A stretch of DNA of 35,466 nt, taken from assembly GCA_022712235.1 (NCBI GenBank), contig JALAGW010000292.1, positions 1 through 35,466 of the forward strand, given 5' to 3'. This document shows, piece by piece, positions 1-9,358 of this stretch. Source of the stretch: Brevundimonas sp. Lineage in GTDB: Bacteria; Pseudomonadota; Alphaproteobacteria; Caulobacterales; Caulobacteraceae. A program made the position numbers and the translations under genes. The first letter of the stretch is position 1. Each line of letters opens with the position of its first letter. The notes under the pieces are model-generated. The model was given only the letters and a program-made list of their open reading frames with translations, was not told where the DNA came from and searched no databases.

Positions 1-635
1 AGCAGGCACTGAACAAAGACGGCGGCCAGCAGCAGCCCCGCCCCCCAGGTCCAGCCGCGCGGCGAACGCGAATGGTCCGAACCGCTCCAGGCCTCCAGCC
101 CCGTCCAGATCAGGCCGGCGAAGATCAGGAAGGCCAGACCCAGGTGGGTCGCCAGCCGTTCGGGCGCCACATCGACCCGCTCCGACAGGCCGCTGGACAC
201 CATCCACCAGCCGATCAGCCCCTGCAGTCCGCCCAGACCCAGCAGAATCAGGCAGCGCACGATCAATCGCTTCGGCATCCGCCGCAGCAGCAGGAAGATC
301 AGGAAGGGAACAGCAAAAACCACGCCGATCAGACGCCCGACCAGCCGGTGCAGCCACTCCCACCAGAAGATGCCCTGGAACTCGCCCAGGCTCATCCCGG
401 CGTTGACCTGGGCGTACTGCGGAATGGCCTTGTACTTGTCGAAGGCCTCGGCCCATTGAGCGTCGTTCAGCGGCGGGATGGCGCCCATGATCGGCTTCCA
501 CTCGGTGATCGACAGGCCCGAGCCCGTCAGGCGCGTCACCCCGCCGATGACCACCATGGCGAAAACCATGGCCGCGCTGAAGAACAGCCACAACGCCACC
601 GCGCGGCTGCGATCCTGATTTACAAAACGGTTCAT
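1..635 (-). CDS. ctaA: Heme A synthase (COX15/CtaA family), C-terminus truncated by window edge
   Basis: Reverse-strand reading from ATG at 635 gives [74 protein letters not shown]..., with the CtaA/COX15 hallmark '[18 protein letters not shown]' and '[16 protein letters not shown]'. Absent from the ORF track because it runs off the window. Confidence 0.96.
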   Translation of the reverse strand, partial: MNRFVNQDRSRAVALWLFFSAAMVFAMVVIGGVTRLTGSGLSITEWKPIMGAIPPLNDAQWAEAFDKYKAIPQYAQVNAGMSLGEFQGIFWWEWLHRLVGRLIGVVFAVPFLIFLLLRRMPKRLIVRCLILLGLGGLQGLIGWWMVSSGLSERVDVAPERLATHLGLAFLIFAGLIWTGLEAWSGSDHSRSPRGWTWGAGLLLAAVFVQCL

Positions 636-766
636 TCGACGCCTGCCGTTCGCCCCGATACACTGTCGCCAAACCCACCGGGCGACCGGGGCGGTATGCC
701 CCTCAAGCGCGGCAAGATCGAGTCGCTTTCGACGCCAGAGCGTCGCACCATTCTGAAGGAGCGCCC

Positions 767-1021
767 GTGGCGCCATATACGGATATCGCCATCGCCGTCG
801 TCGGCGCTCTGGTTCTAGCCTGGATCGCCGACCTGTTGACCGGCCGCCGGGGTCTGGGCGGGACCATTCTGGTCGCCGCCGTCGGCGCCGGCTGCGGGGC
901 CTTTTTGGCCATCCGTGTCTTCGCCCTGGCGACCCTGGGCGACTGGACCTGGATCATCTGGTCCATGATCGCCGCCGTGGTCTGCCTGGTCGCCTTCTTC
1001 CTGTTCCGGAGCAAGCGCTGA
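767..1021 (+). CDS. GlsB/YeaQ/YmgE-like small membrane protein (transglycosylase-associated family)
   Basis: 84 aa, three hydrophobic segments and a '[30 protein letters not shown]' Gly-rich pattern typical of the family. Confidence 0.65.
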   Translation: MAPYTDIAIAVVGALVLAWIADLLTGRRGLGGTILVAAVGAGCGAFLAIRVFALATLGDWTWIIWSMIAAVVCLVAFFLFRSKR

Positions 1022-1227
1022 TGCCGCCGCGGGCCCGCCGATTCGTCGCCACGATCGGCGTCCTGTTCTTCCTGGCCTTCTGGGTCTGGGGTGCAGTGAC
1101 GATCAACGACCGCCTGCCGGACATCTGGTGGCTGGACCTGATCTTCTTCACGGTCGCCGGAATCGGCTGGGGCATCCCCCTGATCCCGTTGCTGCGCTGG
1201 GCTGAGCGCGCGCCCGGCGGCGAATAG
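1021..1227 (+). CDS. DUF2842-like small membrane protein
   Basis: 68 aa, two TM segments, 'LPDIWWLDLIFFTVAGIGWGIPLIPLLRW'; start overlaps the upstream stop (TGATG). Confidence 0.65.
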   Translation: MPPRARRFVATIGVLFFLAFWVWGAVTINDRLPDIWWLDLIFFTVAGIGWGIPLIPLLRWAERAPGGE

Positions 1228-1252
1228 GGCCACGCCAGGAGCCAGATACAGC

Positions 1253-1295
1253 GAAAGCCCGGCGTTGCCCCTCTCGGGGTGCGCGTCGGGCTTTC
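1253..1295 (+). terminator. Stem-loop, candidate terminator after the DUF2842-like gene
   Basis: gaaagcccg ... cgggctttc inverted repeat just downstream of the stop at 1227. Confidence 0.5.
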
Positions 1296-1589
1296 ATTGG
1301 GGGCCAAACTTCATTCATTTCTGAACGATGATTTTGACCTCAATCATCCGGTTTTCACCTGACGATCAACCTATAAACCCGAAAGCCCGCGCGAAGGTTC
1401 CGCCCGCTGCGGGACATTTCTCTACACCCCGCCGACACCGCCTTCGTCCAGAGTCGCCAAACCACGGTTCCGGATCGAACGTCACCCAGCCATTGCCGAA
1501 ACGTGACGGAACGATAGCTCGCCTGAAGGAAACCCGTCGCCGGCGCGGCCTAGCCCCCGCCCCCAGGTAACGCTTCCGGGGATTCCGTC

Positions 1590-4201
1590 ATGACTATCGC
1601 CTCCTATCGCGCCGCAGCCTGGCTGCTGGCGAGCACCGCACTTTGCGCGCCCATCCTGGCCCTGCCCGGCGCGGCCTCCGCTCAGGACGCCCAGCAAGAG
1701 GCGACCTCCGAGGTCGACGAGATCGTCGTCACCGGCCAGCGCGAAGCCCAGCGCGCCGCCATCGCCGTCAAGCGTCGCCAGTTCGAGGTCATGGACGCCG
1801 TCTCGTCCGACGACATCGGCAAGCTGCCGGATCACAACACCGCCGCCGCCCTGCGCCGCATTCCCGGCGTGTCCATCATGGAGGACCAGGGCGAGCCGCG
1901 CTGGCCGATCCTGCGCGGCCTGGCCTCGACCTATAACCGCACCACCATCGACGGCGCCTTCGTCGGCTCGGTCGACGAGAGCGCCCGCACCGTGCCGATG
2001 GACATCGTTCCCTCGGTCATGGCCGGCCGCCTGGAGGTCATCAAGACGGTGACGCCCGAAAACGACGGCAACGCCATCGGCGGCGTCATCAACGTGCGCA
2101 CCCGCAGCGCCTTCGATCGCAAAGACCCGTCTTCGACGGCATGGCCTCCTACGGCGTCTATGAGCGCAGCGGCGACGTCCGCAACGACGATCCGTCCTAT
2201 CGCCTGAGCTTCGCCACCGGCCGCCGCTTCGGCGCCAATAACGAATGGGGCGTGGTGGTCGGCGCCTCGCACGAACAGCTCGACTACGACATCCCGCAGG
2301 TCGAGGTCGCGGCCCCCTCCGTTCGCGAGTACGATGCCGACGGCAAGCCGGTGGACTCCGGCTCGGCGACCGGCAACGGCATCCAGGTGCCGACCCAGCA
2401 TCGCCTCTTCTGGTACAACAACACCAAGCAGCGCTCGGGCCTGAACGGCAAGCTGGAGTGGCGTCCGTCCAACACCTTCCGCTGGGAGGCCTCAGCCTTG
2501 TGGGCCAGCATGGAGGACGATGAGGAGCGCATCGAGTTCCGCACCGAGCCGAACGGAAACGTCTCGAACCAGACCCCGACCTCGGGAACCTTCGCAACGG
2601 GGCGCAACATTGTCGGCCTGAACCAGCCCATCACCAAGCGCGAGATCGGCCTTCTGCGCACCGGCTTCGAGTGGAACGCCGCACCGCTGTGGACCCTGGA
2701 CGGCGATCTGTCCTGGTCCACCGCCGCGCTGGAGACGCCGAACACCGCCTATGAGTTCCGCACGGCGGCCAATTCCAACTTCGGCTTCAACTACGATACA
2801 TCGGACTTCTTCCCCGTCTTCACGCCGACCGATCCGGCCGCCTTCCGGGACGCCAAGCTCTACAACCTGCAGCAACGCCGGGTGTCCCTGACCACCAGCG
2901 ACGAGGACACGGTGCAGGCCCGCTTCAACGCCGCCTTCGACGACGGCGGCTTCGATCGCAATCTGAAGGTCAAGTTCGGCGGTCTGATCCGCTCCAGCGA
3001 CCGCGCCTACGCCAGCAGCCGCACCGACTATAAGACCGCGCCCGGCTTCGCCTTCACCTTCGACGAGGTGGACGTGGCAGGCCCCAGCGAATTGATCCAG
3101 GGCCGCTATGACCTGGGCGCCCGTATCGACGCCGGTCTGGCCGAGAACTTCTTCACCGCCAACCGCGATCGCTTCACCGCCACGACCGCCCTGCCGACCG
3201 GCGACTATGACGTGACCGAGGACATCTACGCCGCCTATGGCCAGGCCAGTTATCGGATGGGCGACGTCACCGTCCTGGGCGGGCTGCGCTACGAGAAGAC
3301 CGAGGTAGAGTCCCAGGCCGTCCGCAACACCGGCGGCGTCCTGACCCCGGCCCACAACGAAGGCGGCTATGAGAACTGGCTGCCCAGCGTCCACCTGCGC
3401 TGGGACGTGCGCGAGGACATGGTGGTGCGCGCCGCCTGGACCAACACCATCGGCCGCCCGGACTTCGGCTCCCTGGCCGCCAGCGAGAGCCTGAGCTTCG
3501 ACGGCTCCCAGCCGACCCTGTCGCGGGGCAACCCCAATCTGGAGCCGCGCGAGAGCGAGGGCTTCGACCTGTCGTTCGAATACTATCCGACGGACGGCCT
3601 GATCTCGGTCGCGGTCTTCACCAAGTCGATCGACAATGAGATCTTCACCATCAGCTCGGTGCAGCGCATGGACGTGGGCCGTGGCCTGGAGGACGTGCTG
3701 GTCTCCACCCCGATGAACGCCCAGTCGGCGGAAATCCGCGGGATCGAACTGGGCTTCCAGCAGGCCCTGACCATGCTGCCGGCGCCCTTCGACGGCTTCG
3801 GCGTCAGCGCCAACGCCACCTTCCTGGACACGGAGTTCACCTTCCTGACCTCGGCGGGCGAGCGCCACACCGGCCTGTTCCAGCAGCCGGACACCACCAC
3901 CAACGCCTCGATCTACTACCAGCGCGGGCCGCTGGAGGCGCGGATCTCGCACAACTACGTCGGCGGCTTCCTCGAGACGATCAACGACACCATCCCCAAC
4001 GCCGACCAGTACTGGAAGGGCCGTCACCTGTATGACGCCTCGATCAGCTGGCGCTTCGACAACGGCATGACGGTCTTCGTCGAGGGCCAGAACCTGAACG
4101 ACGCCGGTCGCCGCGAAGTGACCGGCCCGAACAAGGGCTATCTGCAGGAATCCGCCGAATACGGCCGCACCTTCTGGGTCGGCCTGTCCGCCAGCTTCTG
4201 A
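1590..4201 (+). pseudogene. TonB-dependent receptor interrupted by a frameshift near 2125-2131 (authentic frameshift or sequencing error)
   Basis: First frame (1590..) encodes signal peptide, TonB box 'DEIVVTGQR' and plug 'LPDHNTAAALRRIPGVSIMEDQG...PILRGL...GGVINVRTRSAFDRKDP'. The second frame (ORF 2141..4201) continues directly with 'FDGMASYGVYERSGDV...' through the barrel to a terminal 'GLSASF'. Confidence 0.9.
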
Positions 4202-4212
4202 TCCCGCCCTTC

Positions 4213-4247
4213 AGGCCGCCTTTCCGACCGGGAAGGCGGCCTTTCCG
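4213..4247 (+). terminator. Strong stem-loop after the TonB-dependent receptor
   Basis: aggccgcctttcc-gacc-gggaaggcggcct, 13-bp stem with one G-U pair, followed by a T-containing tract. Confidence 0.65.
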
Positions 4248-4262
4248 TCTGAAAGACCCGCC

Positions 4263-5078
4263 ATGCTGATCGCCACCCTCGCCGCCATCGCCCTGTCCGC
4301 CTCCCAGGCGCCCGAAGCCCAGCCGCCCGCCCCTGTTCTCGCCGGACAGTTGGAGACCGTGCGCCGCTATCCGTCCGACGCTCGCCAGGGCGTGGCTGTC
4401 GGCCCCCATGACGTTTACGCCGTCTCCAACTGGTCCCTGACCCGCTACGACAAGACGAGCGGTGAAAAGAAGGCCGAATGGTCGGGTGATCCCAAGCGCT
4501 TTCCCCACATCAACTCCTGCACCCTCATCAACGCCGAACTGGTCTGCGCCAGCTCCAACTTCCCCGGCACCCCGCACGTCAGCACGGTCGAAATCTTCGA
4601 TCCGCAAGACCTGCATCACGTCCGCAGCGTCGCCCTGGGGCTGGGGACCGGCTCCCTGACCTGGATCGAGCGTCACGACGGCGCCTGGTGGGGGATGTTC
4701 GCCAACTATGACGGACGCGGCCGCGAGGCCCCGCGCGACCATCGCCACACCACCCTGGTCTGCTTCGACGACCAGTGGCGGCGCACCGAAAGCTGGGCCA
4801 TCCCCGCCTCCATACTCGAGCGGATCGCGCCGATGAGCATTTCTGGCGGCGGCTGGGGCCCGGACGGGCGGCTCTATCTCAGCGGCCATGACCACCCCGA
4901 GCTCTACGTCGTCGCCTTCCCCCAGGGCGGCGGCGTGCTGGATCACGTGGAGACCCTGGGCATGGAGGCCGAGGGTCAGGCCATCGACTGGGACGAGAGC
5001 GAACCCGGCGTCCTCTACGGCATCACCCGCCGCACGCGCGAAATTCTCGCGATGAAGGCGCCGATCGGAATTCCCTGA
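4263..5078 (+). CDS. Putative secreted beta-propeller-like protein downstream of TonB-dependent receptor
   Basis: 271 aa with N-terminal signal-like segment (MLIATLAAIALSASQA) and repeated WSL/GxGTGSLTW/GPDGRLYLSGHD propeller-type segments. Confidence 0.6.
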   Translation: MLIATLAAIALSASQAPEAQPPAPVLAGQLETVRRYPSDARQGVAVGPHDVYAVSNWSLTRYDKTSGEKKAEWSGDPKRFPHINSCTLINAELVCASSNFPGTPHVSTVEIFDPQDLHHVRSVALGLGTGSLTWIERHDGAWWGMFANYDGRGREAPRDHRHTTLVCFDDQWRRTESWAIPASILERIAPMSISGGGWGPDGRLYLSGHDHPELYVVAFPQGGGVLDHVETLGMEAEGQAIDWDESEPGVLYGITRRTREILAMKAPIGIP

Positions 5079-5121
5079 CGCTTGAATTTGGAGGCGGCCA
5101 GTTCGCTGCGCGCTCTTCCCG

Positions 5122-5334
5122 TCAGGGCCGGCGCTTGACTTCCCAGTCCAGCGTCCAGCGCCCCGGACCCGCCGCCTTCAGTTCCGACTTCACCGCCGGC
5201 ACCTGCCGATCGAATCCATCAAGCAAAAGCGACATTCCGCTGACGGAGGCGATGGTCGCATTGGTCTGCCAGAAAGGCCCCGCCACGCCTCGAATCGCGA
5301 GGCGGATATGGACGGTGTCGTTGACCTGCGGCAT
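5122..5334 (-). CDS. Hypothetical 70-aa protein (start uncertain; ORF extends to 5535)
   Basis: MPQVNDTVHIRLAIRGVAGPFWQTNATIASVSGMSLLLDGFDRQVPAVKSELKAAGPGRWTLDWEVKRRP. Plausible small protein with no recognised family. Confidence 0.35.
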   Translation of the reverse strand: MPQVNDTVHIRLAIRGVAGPFWQTNATIASVSGMSLLLDGFDRQVPAVKSELKAAGPGRWTLDWEVKRRP

Positions 5335-5521
5335 GCGCCGTCTCCACTTTGTCGGACGATCCAGCCGCCACAAGCCGCCTTGTGCATCGGCTCGCTGACG
5401 CTGTCTGCCACGAAACTCCAAGGCGACGTCGCAAAATCGCGCGCAGCGCCTCGGCCGTGACCCTTCGCGCATGCGCTTAATTATATATAATATATAAGAC
5501 TTACCAGAGAGATCGATTTTG

Positions 5522-5531
5522 TTATCTATGA
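5522..5531 (+). promoter_or_regulatory. Candidate BioR operator upstream of bioB
   Basis: TTATCTATGA, one mismatch to the BioR consensus TTATMKATAA; the 11-mer TTATCTATGAT recurs upstream of the GntR gene at 7276. Confidence 0.65.
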
Positions 5532-5556
5532 TCAACCTGCCTCACGCAGGATTTTC

Positions 5557-6570
5557 ATGCAGACGGGCAATATGATAGATAATTACACCCCTGACGCGCA
5601 CGCGATCTACACGATGCCGTTCATGGACCTTCTCCATCGCGCTCACACGGTGCATCGCGCCCATTTTGAGCCCAGCACGATCCAGTGCTCGAAGCTGCTG
5701 TCCATCAAGACGGGCGGCTGCCCAGAGGACTGCTCCTACTGCTCACAATCGGCGCGTTATGATTCGGAACTGTCTGCGTCGAAGATGATGGAGGTCCAGC
5801 GCGTGCTGGATGAAGCGCGCAAGGCCAAGGCCGCGGGCGCCACCCGCTACTGCATGGGCGCGGCCTGGCGCTCTCCCAAGGCCCGCGACATGCCCGGCGT
5901 CCTGGCCATGATCAGGGGCGTCAAGGAAATGGGCCTGGAGACCTGCATGACCCTGGGCATGCTCTCCGACGATCAGGCGGCCCAACTGCGCGACGCAGGC
6001 CTCGACTACTACAACCACAACATCGACACCTCGGAACGCTACTATTCCGAGGTCATCACCAGCCGCACCTTCGCCGACCGCCTGAACACCCTGGACCGCG
6101 TTCGCGCGGCGGGGATCAACGTCTGCTCGGGCGGCATCGTCGGCATGGGCGAGACCGCCGATGACCGCATCGACATGCTCCGCACCCTGGCCGAACTGGA
6201 AGAGCCGCCGGAATCGGTGCCGATCAACATGCTGATGCCGATGAAGGGCACGCCCATGGCCGACATGGCCCCGCTGGACCCGATCGAAATGGTCCGCACC
6301 ATCGCCACGGCCCGCATCCTGATGCCTCAGGCCTATGTCCGCCTGTCGGCCGGACGGTCGGAGATGAGCGACGAACTGCAGGCCATGTGCTTCTTCGCCG
6401 GCGCCAACTCCATCTTCGTCGGCGGCACCCTGTTGACCGCCGACAACCCCGGCGAGGACAAGGACGCCCTGCTCTTCAACAAGCTGAACCTGAAGCGCGC
6501 CGAGGTCGTGGAAGCCGCAGTCGCCTGCCAGGAGACCGTTCAGAACCGCGTTCAAGAACAGGCCGCCTGA
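5557..6570 (+). CDS. bioB: Biotin synthase
   Basis: Radical-SAM motif '[16 protein letters not shown]', '[13 protein letters not shown]', 'GGIVGMGET', '[16 protein letters not shown]'. SD 'AGGA' before ATG 5557. Confidence 0.98.
   Translation: MQTGNMIDNYTPDAHAIYTMPFMDLLHRAHTVHRAHFEPSTIQCSKLLSIKTGGCPEDCSYCSQSARYDSELSASKMMEVQRVLDEARKAKAAGATRYCMGAAWRSPKARDMPGVLAMIRGVKEMGLETCMTLGMLSDDQAAQLRDAGLDYYNHNIDTSERYYSEVITSRTFADRLNTLDRVRAAGINVCSGGIVGMGETADDRIDMLRTLAELEEPPESVPINMLMPMKGTPMADMAPLDPIEMVRTIATARILMPQAYVRLSAGRSEMSDELQAMCFFAGANSIFVGGTLLTADNPGEDKDALLFNKLNLKRAEVVEAAVACQETVQNRVQEQAA
5573..5582 (-). promoter_or_regulatory. Second candidate BioR half/operator at the bioB 5' end
   Basis: TGATAGATAA = reverse complement TTATCTATCA, one mismatch to TTATMKATAA; 51 nt from the first site. 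Confidence 0.45.
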
Positions 6571-6642
6571 TCACCCCACCGCACCGTCGCGCCGGCTGGA
6601 CGCCCCGGCCGCGCGCGACGGGTTGCGATTGCAAGTTCCGCC

Positions 6643-7254
6643 CTAGACCGCCCTCGCCAGGTGACGCTCGAACGTCGCCACCGCCGCCGCTACGTCTCGC
6701 GTGCGGATGGCCGCCATAAGCGCGCGATGATCGGCGTCTGGCCGAGGCCTCCACCGATCCTTGTATTGCGCCAGCATATGGCGAGAGCCGTGCAATTGCA
6801 GATTACCGACCTCCTCGAGCAGGCGCGGCATGCCGCAGGCGGCCATGGTCCCAAGGTGGAAGGCGCGATTGGCCGCCTCCCAGTCATAGATGTTGTCCGC
6901 CTGATCACAGGCCAACCGCAAGACCTCCAGCCTCCCGATGTCGTCCTGCGTCAGCTTGGGCGCCGAATGCAGCAGCGCCAAAGGCTCCAAGGCCGCACGC
7001 ATCAACTTCACCTCGCGCTGCGCCGCCTGATCCAGCGGCGCGACCCGCACGCCGACGTTCGGCCGGCTGACCGCCAAGCCCCTGGCCACAAGCCGCAGGA
7101 AGGCCTCGCGTACCGGCACATGGCTGACGCTGAACTCCTCGGCGACATGCTCCTGGCGCAGCTTGGCGTCGGGCGCCAGCTCACCCCGCACGATCCGGAC
7201 GGCAAGCGTGTCGGCGATGCTGTCCGACGAAAAACCAGGCCTTGAACCCGCCAC
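6643..7254 (-). CDS. bioR: GntR-family (FCD domain) regulator, probable BioR
   Basis: N-terminal wHTH 'ADTLAVRIVRGELAPDAKLRQEHVAEEFSVSHVPVREAFLRLVARGLAV' plus FCD-type C-terminus; convergent with bioB; BioR-like operators at both genes. Confidence 0.8.
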   Translation of the reverse strand: MAGSRPGFSSDSIADTLAVRIVRGELAPDAKLRQEHVAEEFSVSHVPVREAFLRLVARGLAVSRPNVGVRVAPLDQAAQREVKLMRAALEPLALLHSAPKLTQDDIGRLEVLRLACDQADNIYDWEAANRAFHLGTMAACGMPRLLEEVGNLQLHGSRHMLAQYKDRWRPRPDADHRALMAAIRTRDVAAAVATFERHLARAV

Positions 7255-7275
7255 GGGACCTCCAGAATTCTTGGA

Positions 7276-7285
7276 TTATCTATGA
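7276..7285 (+). promoter_or_regulatory. Candidate BioR autoregulatory operator
   Basis: TTATCTATGA, 22 nt upstream of the bioR-like start (7254), identical to the site at 5522. Confidence 0.6.
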
Positions 7286-7375
7286 TTTCTGAATGGTCGC
7301 CCGTCAAACGAATAGGCAGGCCTTCGCGCGCGTACGGAATCCCGCCTGCACGCCCGCCCCATGAGGCCCAATTGC

Positions 7376-7403
7376 AAAAGGGGCCGCTCGAGAGCGACCC
7401 CTT
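7376..7403 (-). terminator. Intrinsic terminator downstream of tRNA-Pro
   Basis: Minus strand AAAGGGGTCGCTC-TCGA-GCGGCCCCTTTT inverted repeat just beyond the tRNA 3' end. Confidence 0.65.
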
Positions 7404-7428
7404 TAACCAACCGATTTCCCTGAGGAAA

Positions 7429-7505
<77 letters not shown>

Positions 7506-7576
7506 AAGGCGCTCCGTATAGACGGCGATTCCGCAGTCCGCAAACGCTAAAACGCTCTTTGAACAACAAGTTCGCC

Positions 7577-7993
7577 TCAGCGGCGCAGAACGGCATCCAG
7601 ACGCGCCTTCGCCGACTCCAGGTCGGCCAGAATCGCGCCCAGGCGAGCGGCCTCGAATGGCGCAGCGACGGCGGAAGCGACGGGTTCGCGCTCCACGTCA
7701 GCGTCGATCTCCAGCGTCGTCGCCGGATCGCCGTAGGCCGCCAAGCGTGCCAGACCCTGCTCCTTGTGCAGACGCTGGACGCCGCGAATGGTCAGCCCCT
7801 CGTCGTGCAGCAGCCGACGCACCCCCTTCAGGACCGTGACGTCCTCGGAGCGATAGAAGCGCCGCCCGCCCGCGCGCTTGACCGGAGCGATGAAGTCGAA
7901 CTTCGTTTCCCAGAAGCGCAGGACATGCTGGGGCGCGCCGACTTCGTCAGCGGCCTCGGAAATGGTGCGAAAGGCGTTCGGGCTTTTGGCCAC
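7577..7993 (-). CDS. MerR-family transcriptional regulator
   Basis: '[68 protein letters not shown]', MerR wHTH; next to ihfA. Confidence 0.92.
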   Translation of the reverse strand: MAKSPNAFRTISEAADEVGAPQHVLRFWETKFDFIAPVKRAGGRRFYRSEDVTVLKGVRRLLHDEGLTIRGVQRLHKEQGLARLAAYGDPATTLEIDADVEREPVASAVAAPFEAARLGAILADLESAKARLDAVLRR

Positions 7994-7999
7994 GTCAGA

Positions 8000-8308
8000 C
8001 TAGTCCTCGACGACCGCGTCGTGGACCCGGCTCTTCATGATCTGCGAAGCGCGGAAGCTGATGACCCGACGTGGGTTGATCGCCGCCGGCTCGCCCGTCT
8101 TGGGGTTGCGCCCCATACGAGCGCGCTTCTCTCGCACCTGGAAGACGCCGAAGCCGGACAGCTTCACCGTCTCGCCGCGTTCCAGCGATTCGACCACCAG
8201 TTCGAGCGTGCGCTCGACCAGACCAGAGCATTCCTGGCGGGACAGGCCCACCTCTTCATGCACCGCCTCGCACAAATCCGCCCGGGTCAGGGTGTCATGT
8301 CCCGTCAC
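8000..8308 (-). CDS. ihfA: Integration host factor subunit alpha (GTG start at 8308 favoured; ORF extends to 8338)
   Basis: '[32 protein letters not shown]...[41 protein letters not shown]'; GGAGAG SD before the GTG. Confidence 0.95.
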   Translation of the reverse strand: MTGHDTLTRADLCEAVHEEVGLSRQECSGLVERTLELVVESLERGETVKLSGFGVFQVREKRARMGRNPKTGEPAAINPRRVISFRASQIMKSRVHDAVVED

Positions 8309-8380
8309 TGCGTCTCTCCGCTGCCAATCCGCACGCATAGAAGGGCAAAGTCGCCCCGAATCAAAGCCCTGAATGCAATT

Positions 8381-9358
8381 CTACAGGCGGAAGGCGCAGG
8401 CCCCCCAGGTCAGACCGCCGCCCATGGCCTCGATCACCACCAGGTCCCCGCGCTTGATGCGTCCGTCCTTGATGGCCGCATCCATGGCCAGGGGGATGGA
8501 CGCCGCCGAGGTGTTGGCGTGCAGGGCCACCGTCGAGACGACCTTGTTTTCATCCAGGCCCAGACGCTCACCGACCCCGCGAATGATGCGCTGGTTGGCC
8601 TGGAGCGGCACGAACCAGTCGATCTCGGGGATCTCGACGCCCGCCGCCTCGGTCGCGCCGACGATGGCCTCGGCGATGTTGACCACGGCATGGCGGAAGA
8701 CCTGGTTGCCCAGCATCTTCAGATGGCCGACCGTGCCGGTCGTGGCCGGGCCGCCATCGACGTAGAGCATGTCGCCCTTGGAGCCGTCGCAACGCAGGGC
8801 GAAGCCCAGCACGCCCTGGTCCGCCTTGGTCCCCTGCCCTTCGCGCGGTTCCAGCACGAAGGCGCCGGCGCCGTCGCCGAACAGGACGCAGGTGGTCCGG
8901 TCGGACCAGTCCATCAGCTTGGTCATTTCCTCGGCGCCGATGACCAGGGCGCACCTGGCCATGCCGCGCGCGACGAAGCCGTCGGCCACGCTCATCGCAT
9001 AGACGAAGCCCGAACAGACGGCCTGAACGTCGAAGGCGATGCCGACCGGCGCGCCCAGCTTGCGCTGCACAATGGCGGCGGTAGCCGGGAAGGTCTGGTC
9101 CGGGGTCGTGGTGGCGACGATGATCAGGTCGACATCCGCCGCCGTCTTGCCGGCGTCTGCCAAGGCGCGGCGCGCGGCCTCGACGGCCAGGTCGCTGGTC
9201 GGCTCGTCGTCGCGGGCCTGATGGCGTTGCTTGATGCCGGTCCGCTCGACGATCCACTCGTCGGAGGTGTCGACGAACTTCGCCAGGTCGGCGTTGGTGA
9301 CGATTTTTTCCGGCAGGAAGGAGCCGACGCCGGTCACGGCGCTGCGGATGACGCTCAC
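8381..9358 (-). CDS. fabH: Beta-ketoacyl-ACP synthase III
   Basis: 'SAVTGVGSFLPEKIVTNADLAKFVDTSDEWIVERTGIKQRH', 'AVCSGFVYA', 'HANTSAASIPLA'; GTGA overlap with plsX. Confidence 0.98.
   Translation of the reverse strand: MSVIRSAVTGVGSFLPEKIVTNADLAKFVDTSDEWIVERTGIKQRHQARDDEPTSDLAVEAARRALADAGKTAADVDLIIVATTTPDQTFPATAAIVQRKLGAPVGIAFDVQAVCSGFVYAMSVADGFVARGMARCALVIGAEEMTKLMDWSDRTTCVLFGDGAGAFVLEPREGQGTKADQGVLGFALRCDGSKGDMLYVDGGPATTGTVGHLKMLGNQVFRHAVVNIAEAIVGATEAAGVEIPEIDWFVPLQANQRIIRGVGERLGLDENKVVSTVALHANTSAASIPLAMDAAIKDGRIKRGDLVVIEAMGGGLTWGACAFRL

Noticed and set aside
72-818. 248-aa plus-strand ORF at window start
   Set aside because: Antisense to the clear ctaA reading frame (1..635 minus), which the track omits because it has no stop in the window.
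2492-4027. 511-aa minus-strand ORF
   Set aside because: Antisense of the TonB-dependent receptor barrel; shadow ORF.
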